A stretch of 64,000 nt of DNA from Sphingomonas sp. UV9 (GCF_004101245.1 NZ_SCIN01000001.1:944784-1008783), one strand, 5' to 3'. Positions 18,423 through 27,606 are shown, counted from the stretch's first letter. Numbers and translations: made by a program. Notes: generated by a model from the letters alone, not told the origin.

Positions 18423-18442
18423 AAAAGGAGGTCAAAGTGTAG
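18423..18442 (+). other. Strong Shine-Dalgarno followed by GTG-TAG (start-stop)
   Basis: AAAAGGAGG is followed 5 bases later by GTG and at once by TAG, so a ribosome could bind and initiate but make no protein. No longer reading frame begins here. It lies in the 244-base gap before the sulfotransferase-like gene. It may be a fossil start or a ribosome-stalling leader; no function is shown. Confidence 0.25.
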
Positions 18443-18553
18443 ATATCCGTCATTCGCATTGTGACGATGCGCGATACAATGGCCGAGCCATCGCATCGCA
18501 TGCTGCGCGCCGGTATTGAACGCACCGCGCGTCGGCGCTAGCGGCACGGCATC

Positions 18554-19339
18554 ATGTCGACCGTCACCAGCACCCCCAAGTCGTTGAACTGGCTACAGCC
18601 TTTGCCGGGACTGCGGATCATTCAACGCGGTGACGTGCCGATCACGCGGGTGCAGATCTATGGCCAGCGGTGCAGCGGGACCAACCTCGTCGCGCGGGCG
18701 ATCGAGGCGAACCTGCCGGGCGTCGAGATCACCGAGGCGTTCGGGTTCAAGCATTGGTTCGTGCCGCCGCAGACGCTGTTCGTGAAGGACACGCTGGTGC
18801 TGGTCGTGGCGCGCGATGCGTATGACTGGGCACGCAGCCTGCACCGCCAGCCGTGGCACGCGCATCCGGAGTTGAAGGCCAAGGCGTTCGACGCGTTCAT
18901 CCGTAGCGACTGGCACAGCTATTGGGACGATCATTTCGGGCATATCGAGCCCGGTCATCCGATGCACGGCGACGAGATGCTGCACGAGCGCGATCCCGAG
19001 ACGGGCAAGCGCTTTGCCAATTGCATCGCCAAGCGCACCGCCAAGCTGCGTCATTGGTCGGCGCTGACGAACCGTGCGCATAACGTCGCTCTGCTCGGCT
19101 ATGATGCGTTCGCGCGCGATCCGGCGGTGTTCGTGACCGCGCTGGCGGAGACGACGGGGCTCGATCGGCGCGACCCGTTCGTACCGATCACCAGCTACAA
19201 GGGGCAAGGGCATGCGCCGTACGTACCGACGGCCTATCCCGATCTGGCGGCGGCCGATGCCGAGCATATCGGCGCATGGCTCGATCCCGAGGTCGAGGCG
19301 GCGTTCGGATTGTCGGCCGACTACGCGAAATCATACTGA
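18554..19339 (+). CDS. Sulfotransferase-like protein
   Basis: A 261-residue soluble protein. Near residue 36 it has QRCSGTNLVARAI, which resembles the 5'-phosphosulfate-binding P-loop of sulfotransferases (RSGTT-type). A later ARDAYDWARSLH region is like the 3'-phosphate-binding segment (R and S after a beta-strand). The rest shows no clear family match. It begins a run of glycan genes and is read toward the MurG-like glycosyltransferase. Sulfation of a glycan is inferred only from fold similarity; another P-loop group transferase is possible. Confidence 0.6.
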   Translation: MSTVTSTPKSLNWLQPLPGLRIIQRGDVPITRVQIYGQRCSGTNLVARAIEANLPGVEITEAFGFKHWFVPPQTLFVKDTLVLVVARDAYDWARSLHRQPWHAHPELKAKAFDAFIRSDWHSYWDDHFGHIEPGHPMHGDEMLHERDPETGKRFANCIAKRTAKLRHWSALTNRAHNVALLGYDAFARDPAVFVTALAETTGLDRRDPFVPITSYKGQGHAPYVPTAYPDLAAADAEHIGAWLDPEVEAAFGLSADYAKSY

Positions 19340-19359
19340 TCGACGTCAAGCGCGTTTGC

Positions 19360-19442
19360 GCGCGATACCGGTACGGTGGCAAGCATGAGCCAGCCGATCA
19401 TGCGCGATACCGGTACGGTGGCAAGCATGAGCCAGCCGATCA
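19360..19442 (+). repeat. 42-bp tandem duplication spanning a gene start
   Basis: Bases 19360-19400 and 19402-19442 are identical, at a period of 42 bases (14 codons). Each copy holds the same GGTGG ribosome-like signal, ATG and the codons MSQPI. The duplication is in frame with the downstream gene. Confidence 0.9.
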
Positions 19443-20527
19443 CCTTCTTCATCCATCACCAGGGCCGCGGCCATGCGAACCGCGCGATGGCGATCATCCG
19501 CGAACTGCCGCCCGAGCGCCCGGTGACGATCCTGACCGCCAAGCCGTCGCTGTTCGACGGGTTCGAGCGGGAGATCACGATCGCCGGCCTGCCCGACATG
19601 ATCGGTGCGCCGGTGCCGACCCCGGGGCTGTTCGCGCAGGCGACGCCCGAGGTGATGCACTGCGTTCCGCTCGGCGTGGCAAAGACGCGGGCGACGATGC
19701 GGACGATCGTCGATCACCTCGACGACGTCGATCCGGCGCTGTTCGTGGTCGACGTCTCCGCCGAGATCGCGCTGCTCGCCCGGATCGCGAGCGTGCCGGC
19801 GATCAGCATCCGCATGCACGGCGACCGGCTCGATCCGGGTCACCTCGGCGCGTATCAGGCCAGCGTCGGGCTGCTCGCACCGTTCGGCGAGGCGCTGGAA
19901 CAAGGCGACACGCCCGACTGGGTGCGCGCGAAGACGTGCTACGCGGGAGGCCTCTGCACGACGCTCGATCCGGTGCCGACCAAGGCGGAGGCGCGGGCGA
20001 AACTCGGGCTCGATCCCGATAAGGAAATCATCGTCGTGCTGACCGGCGGTGGGGGTGCGGGCACGCCCTATGCGCCGCTCACGATGGCGGCACGGGCGGT
20101 GCCCGATGCGCTGTGGCTGGTGCTGGGGCCGGTCCACCGTGAGGGGCACGAGACCGATTTCGGCAATCTGGTCGAGCTGGGCTGGGTGCCGGGCGTGACC
20201 GACCACATCGCCGCGGCCGACGTGGTGATCGCGTCGGCGGGCGACAACACGGTGCACGAGATCGCGCGCGTCGGGCGGCCGTATGTCTGTGCGCCCGAAT
20301 GGCGGTATTTCGGCGAGCAGACGCGCAAGGCGGAACGGCTGGCGGAACTGGATGCGGCGGTGGCGCTGCCAGCTTGGCCGGGCGCGCTGGCACCGTGGCG
20401 GGGGATCCTCGACGCGGCCAAGGCACTCGATCCGGAGGCGCTGGCCCGGCTGTACGACGACGACGCGGCAAAGGTGGCGGCGGATTATCTCGAGGGGCTG
20501 GCGGTTTCTCTGTGGGCAGCAGGCTAG
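19427..20527 (+). CDS. Glycosyltransferase, MurG/GT28 type
   Basis: About 366 residues, GT-B fold. The N-terminal loop HQGRGHANRAM matches the acceptor-side G-rich loop of MurG/MGDG-synthase enzymes. The C-terminal half has VVLTGGGGAGTP and a DVVIASAGDNTVHEIARVGRP donor-binding segment. There are no membrane helices; it is probably peripheral at the inner membrane. The ATG at 19385 in the first copy of the 42-bp repeat would give 14 extra residues (including MSQPI); 19427 is chosen as the ancestral start. The donor sugar and acceptor are unknown. Confidence 0.8.
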   Translation: MSQPITFFIHHQGRGHANRAMAIIRELPPERPVTILTAKPSLFDGFEREITIAGLPDMIGAPVPTPGLFAQATPEVMHCVPLGVAKTRATMRTIVDHLDDVDPALFVVDVSAEIALLARIASVPAISIRMHGDRLDPGHLGAYQASVGLLAPFGEALEQGDTPDWVRAKTCYAGGLCTTLDPVPTKAEARAKLGLDPDKEIIVVLTGGGGAGTPYAPLTMAARAVPDALWLVLGPVHREGHETDFGNLVELGWVPGVTDHIAAADVVIASAGDNTVHEIARVGRPYVCAPEWRYFGEQTRKAERLAELDAAVALPAWPGALAPWRGILDAAKALDPEALARLYDDDAAKVAADYLEGLAVSLWAAG

Positions 20528-20582
20528 GGCGTACGCGGCCCAGCCTCGGGCGTCCGAGCTGTAGCGGTGCGCCTATGATGCT

Positions 20583-21440
20583 TCAGCTGAACAACGTCTC
20601 CGGCGGCATTCTCGACGCAGCGATCTCGTCCGCGGTCGGCCGCCGCAACACGGTGATCGTGTCCGCATCCCAAGCGACCAAGCCGCTATCGGCGAAGTGT
20701 CCGAGCCAATAGTCCATGCACCAGCGGCCCCAGGTCGTGCGAAACAACCGGGCGTTGCGGATGATCGCGTCGAAATGCTGGTATGCGGGGGTGTGGACGA
20801 CGTGATGCTGGTGATAGGCGCGGGCGCCGCCGATCCACCACATCGGCACGTCGGCGCGCTCCAGTCGGGCGGCGAAGTCGGTTTCCTCACCGCCATAGCC
20901 GACATAGCGCTCGTCCATCCCCCCGGCCCGCGCCCAGTCCGCCGCGGAGAGGGCGAACGACAGGCCCCAGAGTTCGCCGTGGTTGGGCGTCGGCCGGATT
21001 TCGTCGGCCGCGATCGGGGGCTTGGCCGAGTGACGCACGCCGATCCGATCGAGCGCGACGAAATCCATCCCGCCCACCAACGCGTCGGCGGGGAGATACA
21101 GCACTTCGCCGAGCCGAATGCCGCCCGGCCATTCTGCCGTCTCTGCATACCGCTCGACCAGCGTCGGCGAAGGAACGCAATCGACGTCGAGGAAAATCAA
21201 CTGCTCGCCCACCGCCCCGGCCGCTGCACGATTGCGGGCTGCGGCGAGCGGCATCTCGTCACCCGCGACGAACACCGCACGAACCGGAAAGTCGGTCTGC
21301 GGCAGGTCGGCGTGCGGCACGTCCTGCATATAGGCCACGACCAGCTCGTCCGGCTTGCGCGTCGATGCGCTCAGGCCCGCGAGCAGGTTGACGAGATGCG
21401 CGCGGCGGCCCCGGACCAGCGTCAGGACGCTGACGCTCAC
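20583..21440 (-). CDS. Glycosyltransferase family 2 (with C-terminal galactosyltransferase-like region)
   Basis: A 285-residue GT-A enzyme. It has the N-terminal SVLTLVRGR strand, a DVD metal motif (FLDVDCVPSP, near residue 100), and the GYGGEETDFAARL region typical of the Glyco_transf_7C motif. It is soluble, using a nucleotide sugar. The start overlaps the stop of the sucrose-phosphate-synthase-like gene (ATGA), so the two are translated together. The acceptor is unknown. Confidence 0.87.
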   Translation of the reverse strand: MSVSVLTLVRGRRAHLVNLLAGLSASTRKPDELVVAYMQDVPHADLPQTDFPVRAVFVAGDEMPLAAARNRAAAGAVGEQLIFLDVDCVPSPTLVERYAETAEWPGGIRLGEVLYLPADALVGGMDFVALDRIGVRHSAKPPIAADEIRPTPNHGELWGLSFALSAADWARAGGMDERYVGYGGEETDFAARLERADVPMWWIGGARAYHQHHVVHTPAYQHFDAIIRNARLFRTTWGRWCMDYWLGHFADSGLVAWDADTITVLRRPTADEIAASRMPPETLFS

Positions 21441-23542
21441 GACGCTTTCTTGATCCGTTCGCCGTATCCGGTCGCGGCACGGAAATAGGCCACGCCCTCA
21501 ATTACGCCGCGCGCGTGATGACCGACGGCGACATAGCCGTGCGCCAAGTCGGCGCGGGTGCCGAGCCCGTCGGAGTAGTTGCCGACGATGATCGCGTGGC
21601 GCGACGAGCGCAGCATCTCGATATCGTTGCCGCTATCGCCCGCGACGATCACCTGGCGCGGTTCGAGGCCGAGGCGCCGGCGGATATGCTCGACTGCGGT
21701 GCCCTTCGACGCCGCATGCGGCAGGACGTCGAGATAGCGGCCGTGGCTCTGGATGATCGAGCAGCTGTGCCCGTGCTCCGCCAGCAACGCACGGACGCGT
21801 TCAGCCGCCGCGATGTCGCCGTCCGCGAAATAGCTCAGCTTGAACCGGCGTTGCTCGAGCGGACTTTGCGGGGTCAGTCCGGCATATTGGCCGATCAGCG
21901 CAGCGACCGCCTCGCGGTCCCAGCCGGCGGCGATGATGCCGTCCCATTCGGTGTCGCGATCGTACACCGCGCCGCGCATCGTCCGGTAATAGATCTCCGA
22001 GCCGACCGAGGTGATCAGGATCTCCGGGCGCGGTGCGTCGTGCTGGCCGAGCACTGCCATCGCGCTGTGGAAGCTGCGTCCGGTGGCGATCGCGAACGCG
22101 ACGTCGGTTTGCGCCGCGTGCCACGCCGTGAAATCGTCGACACCTTGCGCGCAGCCGATCAGCGTTCCGTCGATGTCCGACACGAGCAGCAATGCCGGTT
22201 CGCGCTCGACGATGGGCAATGCCGACGCGCTGACGACCTCTTCGAGCAGCCCCGTATAGAGCTGCACGTGGCGATCCCAGTCATAGGCCCGGATCGCCAC
22301 CGATCCCGCCGCCGAATATCGCGACCAGAGCGTGGGATCGTCGAGGATCTTGAGGATCGCATCGGTGATCGCAGCCTCAGAGCGCGGATCGACGAGGATG
22401 CCGTTGCCGCAGGTCTCGACGATGTCGTTCGGCCCGCCACTGTCGGTCGCGACCACCGGAAGACCGCTCGCTGCCGCTTCGAGCAGTGTCAGCCCGAACG
22501 GTTCGTTGAGCGCCGGATTGACGAACACGCCACGCCGGGTGCGGGCATGGGCGTACACCGCGGCGATATCGTCTGGGCGATGCTGCTTGGGATACGCCAC
22601 GTTGCCGTACAGGTCGTAGCGGTCGATCAGCTGCAACAGTTCGGCGATGTTGTCGCGGATCTCGGGCTCCAGCGTTGCGCTATCGTCGCGCGTTCCCGCT
22701 AGGATCACGAGGTTCGCCGCGGCCTGCAACGCGGGCGAGCGGCCATAGGCATGAACCAGCGCGGCGAGGTTCTTCTTGGTTACCGGCCTTGCGATGGCCA
22801 GGATCACCGGCTTTTCGGGATCGTCGAGGAACCGGTCGATCAGTGCATCGACACCCGCGTCGGTGCGAGAGTTTGCGAACTGCTTCAAGTCGCTGCCGGG
22901 CGCGAACACGCGAATCCTGCCGGGATCGTAGTTCGCATAATCCGCATATTGGACTTCGGCTTCGTCGCGCGACGAGGCGATGATCGCCGCTGCGCCGGCA
23001 ATCGCCTCTTCCTCGATCGCGATCCGCCGGTCGAGCCCGGCGGTCTCGGCACAGTCGCGGTCAAATGCCGCAAGTTTCACGCGGCCGAGCGAGTGCGCGG
23101 TGAAGACATAGGGAATGCCGGTACGTGCCGAGACGCGCGCCGCGATCAGCCCGGCATCGGCGTAATGCGCGTGCATGACGTCCGGCGCACGGTCGAGCGT
23201 GGCGATGTGCGCGACAAGCGCCTCGACCAAGCTGTCATGCTCGGTCCACAGGTCTTCCTTGACCAGATAGGCATCGGATGCGGTCGGCAGGCGGACGATC
23301 CGCGTGGTGCCATCGATCGTCTCGACCGGCTCGGCATAGCATTCGTCGTACGCGGCATGGCGGAACGCGCGGGTGACGATTTCCATTCGGTCGATCGCCG
23401 GATTGCAGCCGCTGGCGGCCACCAGATCGAGCAGATAGCGGATATGGCCACCGGTATCGGCGGTGATTCCGTATTCAACGTCGGTTGCGCGCAAACATCC
23501 CTGCAACGCGATATGAAGTACGAACACCCTTCCCCCGTTCAT
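21437..23542 (-). CDS. Sucrose-phosphate-synthase-like GT4 fused to HAD-IIB phosphatase
   Basis: A 701-residue two-domain protein. Residues 1-450 form a GT4 retaining glycosyltransferase with the N-terminal YGITADTGGHIRYLLDL loop and the NEPFGLTLLEAAASGLPVVAT Ex7E donor motif. Residues about 455-700 form a HAD-IIB sugar-phosphatase with VSDIDGTLIG, ATGRSF and VAGDSGNDIEML. This layout matches sucrose-phosphate synthase plus phosphatase; a mannosylfructose-phosphate analogue is also possible. A TTG at 23557 would add 5 residues, but the ATG at 23542 is more likely. It may supply a compatible solute. It precedes the GT2 gene by overlap. Confidence 0.88.
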   Translation of the reverse strand: MNGGRVFVLHIALQGCLRATDVEYGITADTGGHIRYLLDLVAASGCNPAIDRMEIVTRAFRHAAYDECYAEPVETIDGTTRIVRLPTASDAYLVKEDLWTEHDSLVEALVAHIATLDRAPDVMHAHYADAGLIAARVSARTGIPYVFTAHSLGRVKLAAFDRDCAETAGLDRRIAIEEEAIAGAAAIIASSRDEAEVQYADYANYDPGRIRVFAPGSDLKQFANSRTDAGVDALIDRFLDDPEKPVILAIARPVTKKNLAALVHAYGRSPALQAAANLVILAGTRDDSATLEPEIRDNIAELLQLIDRYDLYGNVAYPKQHRPDDIAAVYAHARTRRGVFVNPALNEPFGLTLLEAAASGLPVVATDSGGPNDIVETCGNGILVDPRSEAAITDAILKILDDPTLWSRYSAAGSVAIRAYDWDRHVQLYTGLLEEVVSASALPIVEREPALLLVSDIDGTLIGCAQGVDDFTAWHAAQTDVAFAIATGRSFHSAMAVLGQHDAPRPEILITSVGSEIYYRTMRGAVYDRDTEWDGIIAAGWDREAVAALIGQYAGLTPQSPLEQRRFKLSYFADGDIAAAERVRALLAEHGHSCSIIQSHGRYLDVLPHAASKGTAVEHIRRRLGLEPRQVIVAGDSGNDIEMLRSSRHAIIVGNYSDGLGTRADLAHGYVAVGHHARGVIEGVAYFRAATGYGERIKKAS

Positions 23543-23668
23543 CTTTAATTCGCCCAAGGAACCCCCCGCGGGGTTGCCGAGTTCCGGGCGGATGACACTC
23601 GAAACCTCTGTATTGACGCAGATTAGTACGTTCTATTGCGCGCGCTGTTTGACTTGGCGCTGCGTGTT

Positions 23669-24901
23669 GTGAGGATCGCTCTACTCACCTGGGCCTATCC
23701 CCCTGAAAAAAGCGGGCTCACGCGCGCAGCACGGGAAATTGCGCAATCGCTGGCGGAATCCGGACACGACGTCTGTGTCTTCACGATGGATCGACGCGAA
23801 GACAAGCGTGACGGCCGGGTTTCCGTCATCGGGTGCGGCCTGCGTGAAGGGTCCTTGGTCGCGGGGTTGCGGAAGGTCGCAGGGATCGGACATTTCGTGG
23901 CGCCATTCGCATTCCGCCACGCGGTGGCGCGCGAGCACCGCCGCGCGCCGTTCGACATGGTCGAGGCAACCAACTGGTATGCGCCGGGTCTGGCGATCGC
24001 GCTTGCTGGCCCAGCCCTGCTGGTGACCCGCAACTCGACGCCGGCGGCAACCTCGGCGGAGACGGTGACGAGCCTGCGCGACCGGTTCGATCGGCGCGTC
24101 GCGATGCTGGCGGAGCGAATCGCCGCGCGCTTCAGCAAGGCGCTGATCTCGAACACGCAGCTCCACGGAGAGAAGATCGCGGCACTGTACGGCGTGGCGG
24201 CGCCGGGCGAAGGCGCACGACACGCGGTGATCGGCCTCAGCCTGCCCCCGGAGGTCGTCGCCCGCGGCACGGCAGCACCCTATCCGGTCGGCGAACCGAT
24301 CGAACTGCTGTTCGTCGGCCGCGACGAGCACCGCAAGGGCTTCGACGCGTTGATCATGGCGCTCCGCATCCTGTCGCGTCGCGCAGATGCGGGAATGCGG
24401 GATTTCCGGCTGACGATCGTCGGCGTGCGTGCGGAGGACATCGGCGCGATCCCCGCTTCGGCTCGCGCCCGCCTCACCTGCCACCACCGCGTCGACGAAG
24501 CCGCGCTGCACGACATGATGGAGGCCGCGCACGTGATCGTCGCGCCGTCGCGGTACGAAAGTTTCGGGCTGGTGTATCAGGAGGCGATGATGTTCGGCCG
24601 CCCCGTCGTCGCGTGCGCCGAGGATCCCAGCGCGCGGCTGTTCATCGGCGAGAGCGATGCGGGATTGCTCGCCAAGACGTGCACGGGGGACGATCTGGCG
24701 ACGCAGATCCAGCGACTTATCGAGGACCCGGTGCTGCGGGCGCACCATGCCGCCGCGAGCCGTCGCGCCGCGGGGATGTTCACGCGCGACACGCTCGCTG
24801 CACAGACGATCGCGGTCTATCGCACCGCCACGGGATCGAAGGCGGCGAGCAGCAATCCTTCGTCCTCCGGCCTGCCCGCGCCGGTCGACATCGCCTCGTA
24901 G
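23669..24901 (+). CDS. Glycosyltransferase family 4
   Basis: About 410 residues, GT-B fold. The N-terminus WAYPPEKSGLTRAAREIAQS is the usual GT4 glycine-rich loop. The donor motif PSRYESFGLVYQEAMMFGRP carries the Ex7E pair. No signal or membrane helix is seen. The start is set at the GTG (VRIALLTWAYPP); a TTG at 23636 would add 11 residues. It diverges from the sucrose-phosphate-synthase-like gene. Its last 85 bases overlap the 3' end of the next gene on the opposite strand. Confidence 0.87.
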   Translation: MRIALLTWAYPPEKSGLTRAAREIAQSLAESGHDVCVFTMDRREDKRDGRVSVIGCGLREGSLVAGLRKVAGIGHFVAPFAFRHAVAREHRRAPFDMVEATNWYAPGLAIALAGPALLVTRNSTPAATSAETVTSLRDRFDRRVAMLAERIAARFSKALISNTQLHGEKIAALYGVAAPGEGARHAVIGLSLPPEVVARGTAAPYPVGEPIELLFVGRDEHRKGFDALIMALRILSRRADAGMRDFRLTIVGVRAEDIGAIPASARARLTCHHRVDEAALHDMMEAAHVIVAPSRYESFGLVYQEAMMFGRPVVACAEDPSARLFIGESDAGLLAKTCTGDDLATQIQRLIEDPVLRAHHAAASRRAAGMFTRDTLAAQTIAVYRTATGSKAASSNPSSSGLPAPVDIAS

Positions 24902-25764
24902 ATCCGCGTCCGTTCGCGCACCCGCTCGCCGTCGAGCCGGTGTTCGAGCGCACCGGCCAGCGCCAGCGAACTCTCGACGAACGGTACGACCGGGCGCTCA
25001 TGGACGCGCCCGGCGAAGCGGATGTCGCTGCGGTTGAGGCGGTACTGGATGTCGGGATAGGATGCGGACTGCACGCCGTCGACGAGGTTGCGGCGCGGCA
25101 AGCCGAGCGAGCGCAGCCCGTCGCGATCCGCCGCCGCGACCAGCCAGCCCAGAGCGCCGAGCAACGCGGCGTCAGGGCGTTCGTCGGTATCGATCTGAAG
25201 CACCCAGCGGGTCTGCATCATGTTTTGGAGGCGGTTGCGTTGCGCGGCGAAATCGCCTGCGAGCGGGTGGTGGGCGACCTCGACCCACGGCAGGCGTGCG
25301 GCGATTTCGCCGGCTTCGGTCGCCGTGCCGTCGAGCAGTATGACGATCCGGGCAAATGCGTCGCGAAGGTCGGTCGCGATCTCGACGATGTCCGCCGCAT
25401 CGGCGGAGCGCGCCATGATACCGAGGCCTATGTCGTGTGGCATTGTCGTCGCGGCGGTCGAATACGCGCGCGCGGGCCGATAGTCGGGCGGGAACCGGAC
25501 CTCGTCGTGCGAGACGGCGATCGGTTCGACTTCGAACCCGAACCGCCATGCGGCGTTGCGCGATCCTGCCGGATCGAGCGTCCAGCGCTCGGCCGGATCG
25601 CGCTCCAGATCGATTGTTCCGGTTTTTAAGCGTGCGACGAGGTCGCGTGCCACGTCGCCGACCTCGTGCACGTCGCGCACCATCAGCCGGCAATGGCTGC
25701 ACTCGAACCAGTCGTAGTACGCGAGCCAGTCCCAGTTTCCGCAGATCGAGCATCGTAATCGCAT
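24817..25764 (-). CDS. GT2-type glycosyltransferase with N-terminal zinc ribbon
   Basis: A 315-residue protein. Residues 1-28 hold a CxxC...CxxC zinc-ribbon pattern (CSICGNW and ECSHCRL). The GT-A-like part follows: IMARSADAADIVEIATDL, an ARIVILLDGTATEAGEIAAR strand, a DTDERPD metal motif (near residue 200) and a FAGRVHERP segment typical of DXD GT2 enzymes. A zinc ribbon on the front of a GT2 is unusual. The 3' end lies antisense within the end of the GT4 gene. Function beyond glycosyl transfer is not clear. Confidence 0.78.
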   Translation of the reverse strand: MRLRCSICGNWDWLAYYDWFECSHCRLMVRDVHEVGDVARDLVARLKTGTIDLERDPAERWTLDPAGSRNAAWRFGFEVEPIAVSHDEVRFPPDYRPARAYSTAATTMPHDIGLGIMARSADAADIVEIATDLRDAFARIVILLDGTATEAGEIAARLPWVEVAHHPLAGDFAAQRNRLQNMMQTRWVLQIDTDERPDAALLGALGWLVAAADRDGLRSLGLPRRNLVDGVQSASYPDIQYRLNRSDIRFAGRVHERPVVPFVESSLALAGALEHRLDGERVRERTRIYEAMSTGAGRPEDEGLLLAAFDPVAVR

Positions 25765-25808
25765 GGGTCCGGCAACCCATCACGCGGGCTACGAGTTCCC
25801 CCGACCCT

Positions 25809-25833
25809 AATCCTCCCCTCAAAGGGGAGGATT
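25809..25833. repeat. GC-rich palindromic hairpin (REP-like, possible terminator)
   Basis: A perfect 10-bp arm AATCCTCCCC / GGGGAGGATT flanks TCAAA. It sits between the phosphate transporter and the zinc-ribbon glycosyltransferase genes and shares the TCCTCCCC core with the large repeat near 27607. It may end transcription in either direction. Confidence 0.7.
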
Positions 25834-25842
25834 TTAGAACGC

Positions 25843-27513
25843 TCAATACCCCAGCGAATGCGCCAGCGTCAGCAACAGCCAGTACAGTCCGCCCGACAAC
25901 AGCATCGCCACCGGCAGCGTCATGACCCAGGCCAGTGCCATGTTCATCACCGTGCGCCGCTGCAGCCCGGCGCCGTTGGCGACGCTCGCGCCTGCAACGC
26001 CCGAAGACAGGATGTGCGTGGTCGATACCGGCATGCCGAAATTCACCGCCAGCAGGATCGTCGCCGCCGCGACCAGCTCCGCCGACGCGCCCATGCCGTA
26101 GGTCAGGTGCGTCTTGCCGATCCGCTCGCCGACGGTGACGACGATCCGCTTCCACCCGACCATCGTCCCCAGCCCCAGCGCCAGCGCGACGGTGATCTTC
26201 ACCCAGGTCGGGATATAGCGCGTCCCCTGTTCGAGCTTGCCGCTATAGTCCTTCAGCGTGGTGATCTCCTGCGCCGTGAACCGCCCTTGCGCGGCCTTGT
26301 CGGCGGCGATCAGCTTGGTCGTATCGAGCACGAGGTACATGTCGTTGCGCAGGTTCGGCGTCGCCGCGGCCGGCACCTTGCCGAGCGAGCCATAGCCCGC
26401 GATCCGGCTCGACACGTCGTCCGACAGCGTCGCGAGTGCGCCGTAAACGACGGGGTCCGCGACACGCTTCGACTTCAGCGCCTGCGTGACCGTGGTTCGG
26501 GCCGCGCCGACCGTGGCGGGTGCGCCATTGGCATGTGCGACATACGCCGTCGATGCCGCCCGCGCCGCCTGGACGAAGGCCGGCGTCGCGCTCTCGGGCA
26601 TCGTCCGGTTGAGCGCATAGGCGGTCGGCGCGCAACCGATCAGGATGAGCATGATCAGCCCCATGCCCTTCTGCCCGTCGTTGCTGCCGTGCGCAAAGCT
26701 GACCGCGGTGCAGGTGCCGATCAGCAGCGCCCGGATGCCGCGCGGCGGTGGCGTCTGGCCCTCGGGTGCCTCGTACAGCTTCTTGTCACGCAGGAAGCGC
26801 TTCATCACCAGCAGCAGCAGGAGCGCGCCGACGAACCCGACGACCGGGCTGAACGCGAGCGCGGAGAGAACCTTCCAGACCTGCGCCATGTCGACGCCCG
26901 AGGTGCCGTCCGCCCCGCCGCCGCTGATAAGCTGGTTGGCGAGCCCGACACCGAGAATCGAGCCGATCAGCGCGTGACTCGACGAATTGGGCAGCCCGAC
27001 CGCCCAGGTCGCTAGGTTCCACACGATCGCGGCCAGTAGCAGCGCGAAGATCATCGCGAACCCGCCGACGCTGCCGACGTTCAGGATCAGGTCGACCGGC
27101 AACAGCGTGACGATCGAATACGCCACCGCGCCCGACGACAGCATCACGCCGAGGAAATTGAAGAACCCCGACCAGACCACCGCCAGCGGCGCGGGCATCG
27201 AATGCGTGTAGATGACGGTGGCGACCGCGTTGGCGGTGTCATGGAACCCGTTCACGAACTCGAACCCGAGCGCGATCAGCAAGGCGAGGGCGAGAAACGC
27301 GAACGCCCCGCCCGCCAGGTTTTCGCCGACCTGCGCGGTGTCGAAGGCGATGCTGAACCCGGCATAGGCAAGCCCGCCGATCAGCACGGCTAGAAACAGC
27401 CAGCGCCCGGCCGGATGCAGCGCATGATCGAGTTTCGGGCCTGTCGCGCGGGGCGCGGTCGATGCGCCCGAATCGGCCGTCATCGCGTCGGGTGCAAAGG
27501 TGGAAGTAGCCAT
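25843..27513 (-). CDS. Inorganic phosphate transporter, PiT family
   Basis: A 556-residue inner-membrane symporter for phosphate or divalent metal-phosphate. It shows both PiT signature repeats: NGFHDTANAVATVIYTH in the N-terminal half and SFAHGSNDGQKGMG in the second half. A long hydrophilic loop (about residues 300-420) separates the two halves. The N-terminus has a cytosolic tail of about 35 residues before the first helix. It is a stand-alone gene; no phoU or PHO-box-linked partner is seen here. Confidence 0.94.
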   Translation of the reverse strand: MATSTFAPDAMTADSGASTAPRATGPKLDHALHPAGRWLFLAVLIGGLAYAGFSIAFDTAQVGENLAGGAFAFLALALLIALGFEFVNGFHDTANAVATVIYTHSMPAPLAVVWSGFFNFLGVMLSSGAVAYSIVTLLPVDLILNVGSVGGFAMIFALLLAAIVWNLATWAVGLPNSSSHALIGSILGVGLANQLISGGGADGTSGVDMAQVWKVLSALAFSPVVGFVGALLLLLVMKRFLRDKKLYEAPEGQTPPPRGIRALLIGTCTAVSFAHGSNDGQKGMGLIMLILIGCAPTAYALNRTMPESATPAFVQAARAASTAYVAHANGAPATVGAARTTVTQALKSKRVADPVVYGALATLSDDVSSRIAGYGSLGKVPAAATPNLRNDMYLVLDTTKLIAADKAAQGRFTAQEITTLKDYSGKLEQGTRYIPTWVKITVALALGLGTMVGWKRIVVTVGERIGKTHLTYGMGASAELVAAATILLAVNFGMPVSTTHILSSGVAGASVANGAGLQRRTVMNMALAWVMTLPVAMLLSGGLYWLLLTLAHSLGY

Positions 27514-27606
27514 GGGAATGTGCAGTCGGCCCTTACGATGACAATCTTATGACAGATGTAAATCAGGCGCCGGTCGTGCCTGATTTGGGCCGAAGCTTCC
27601 GATCAA

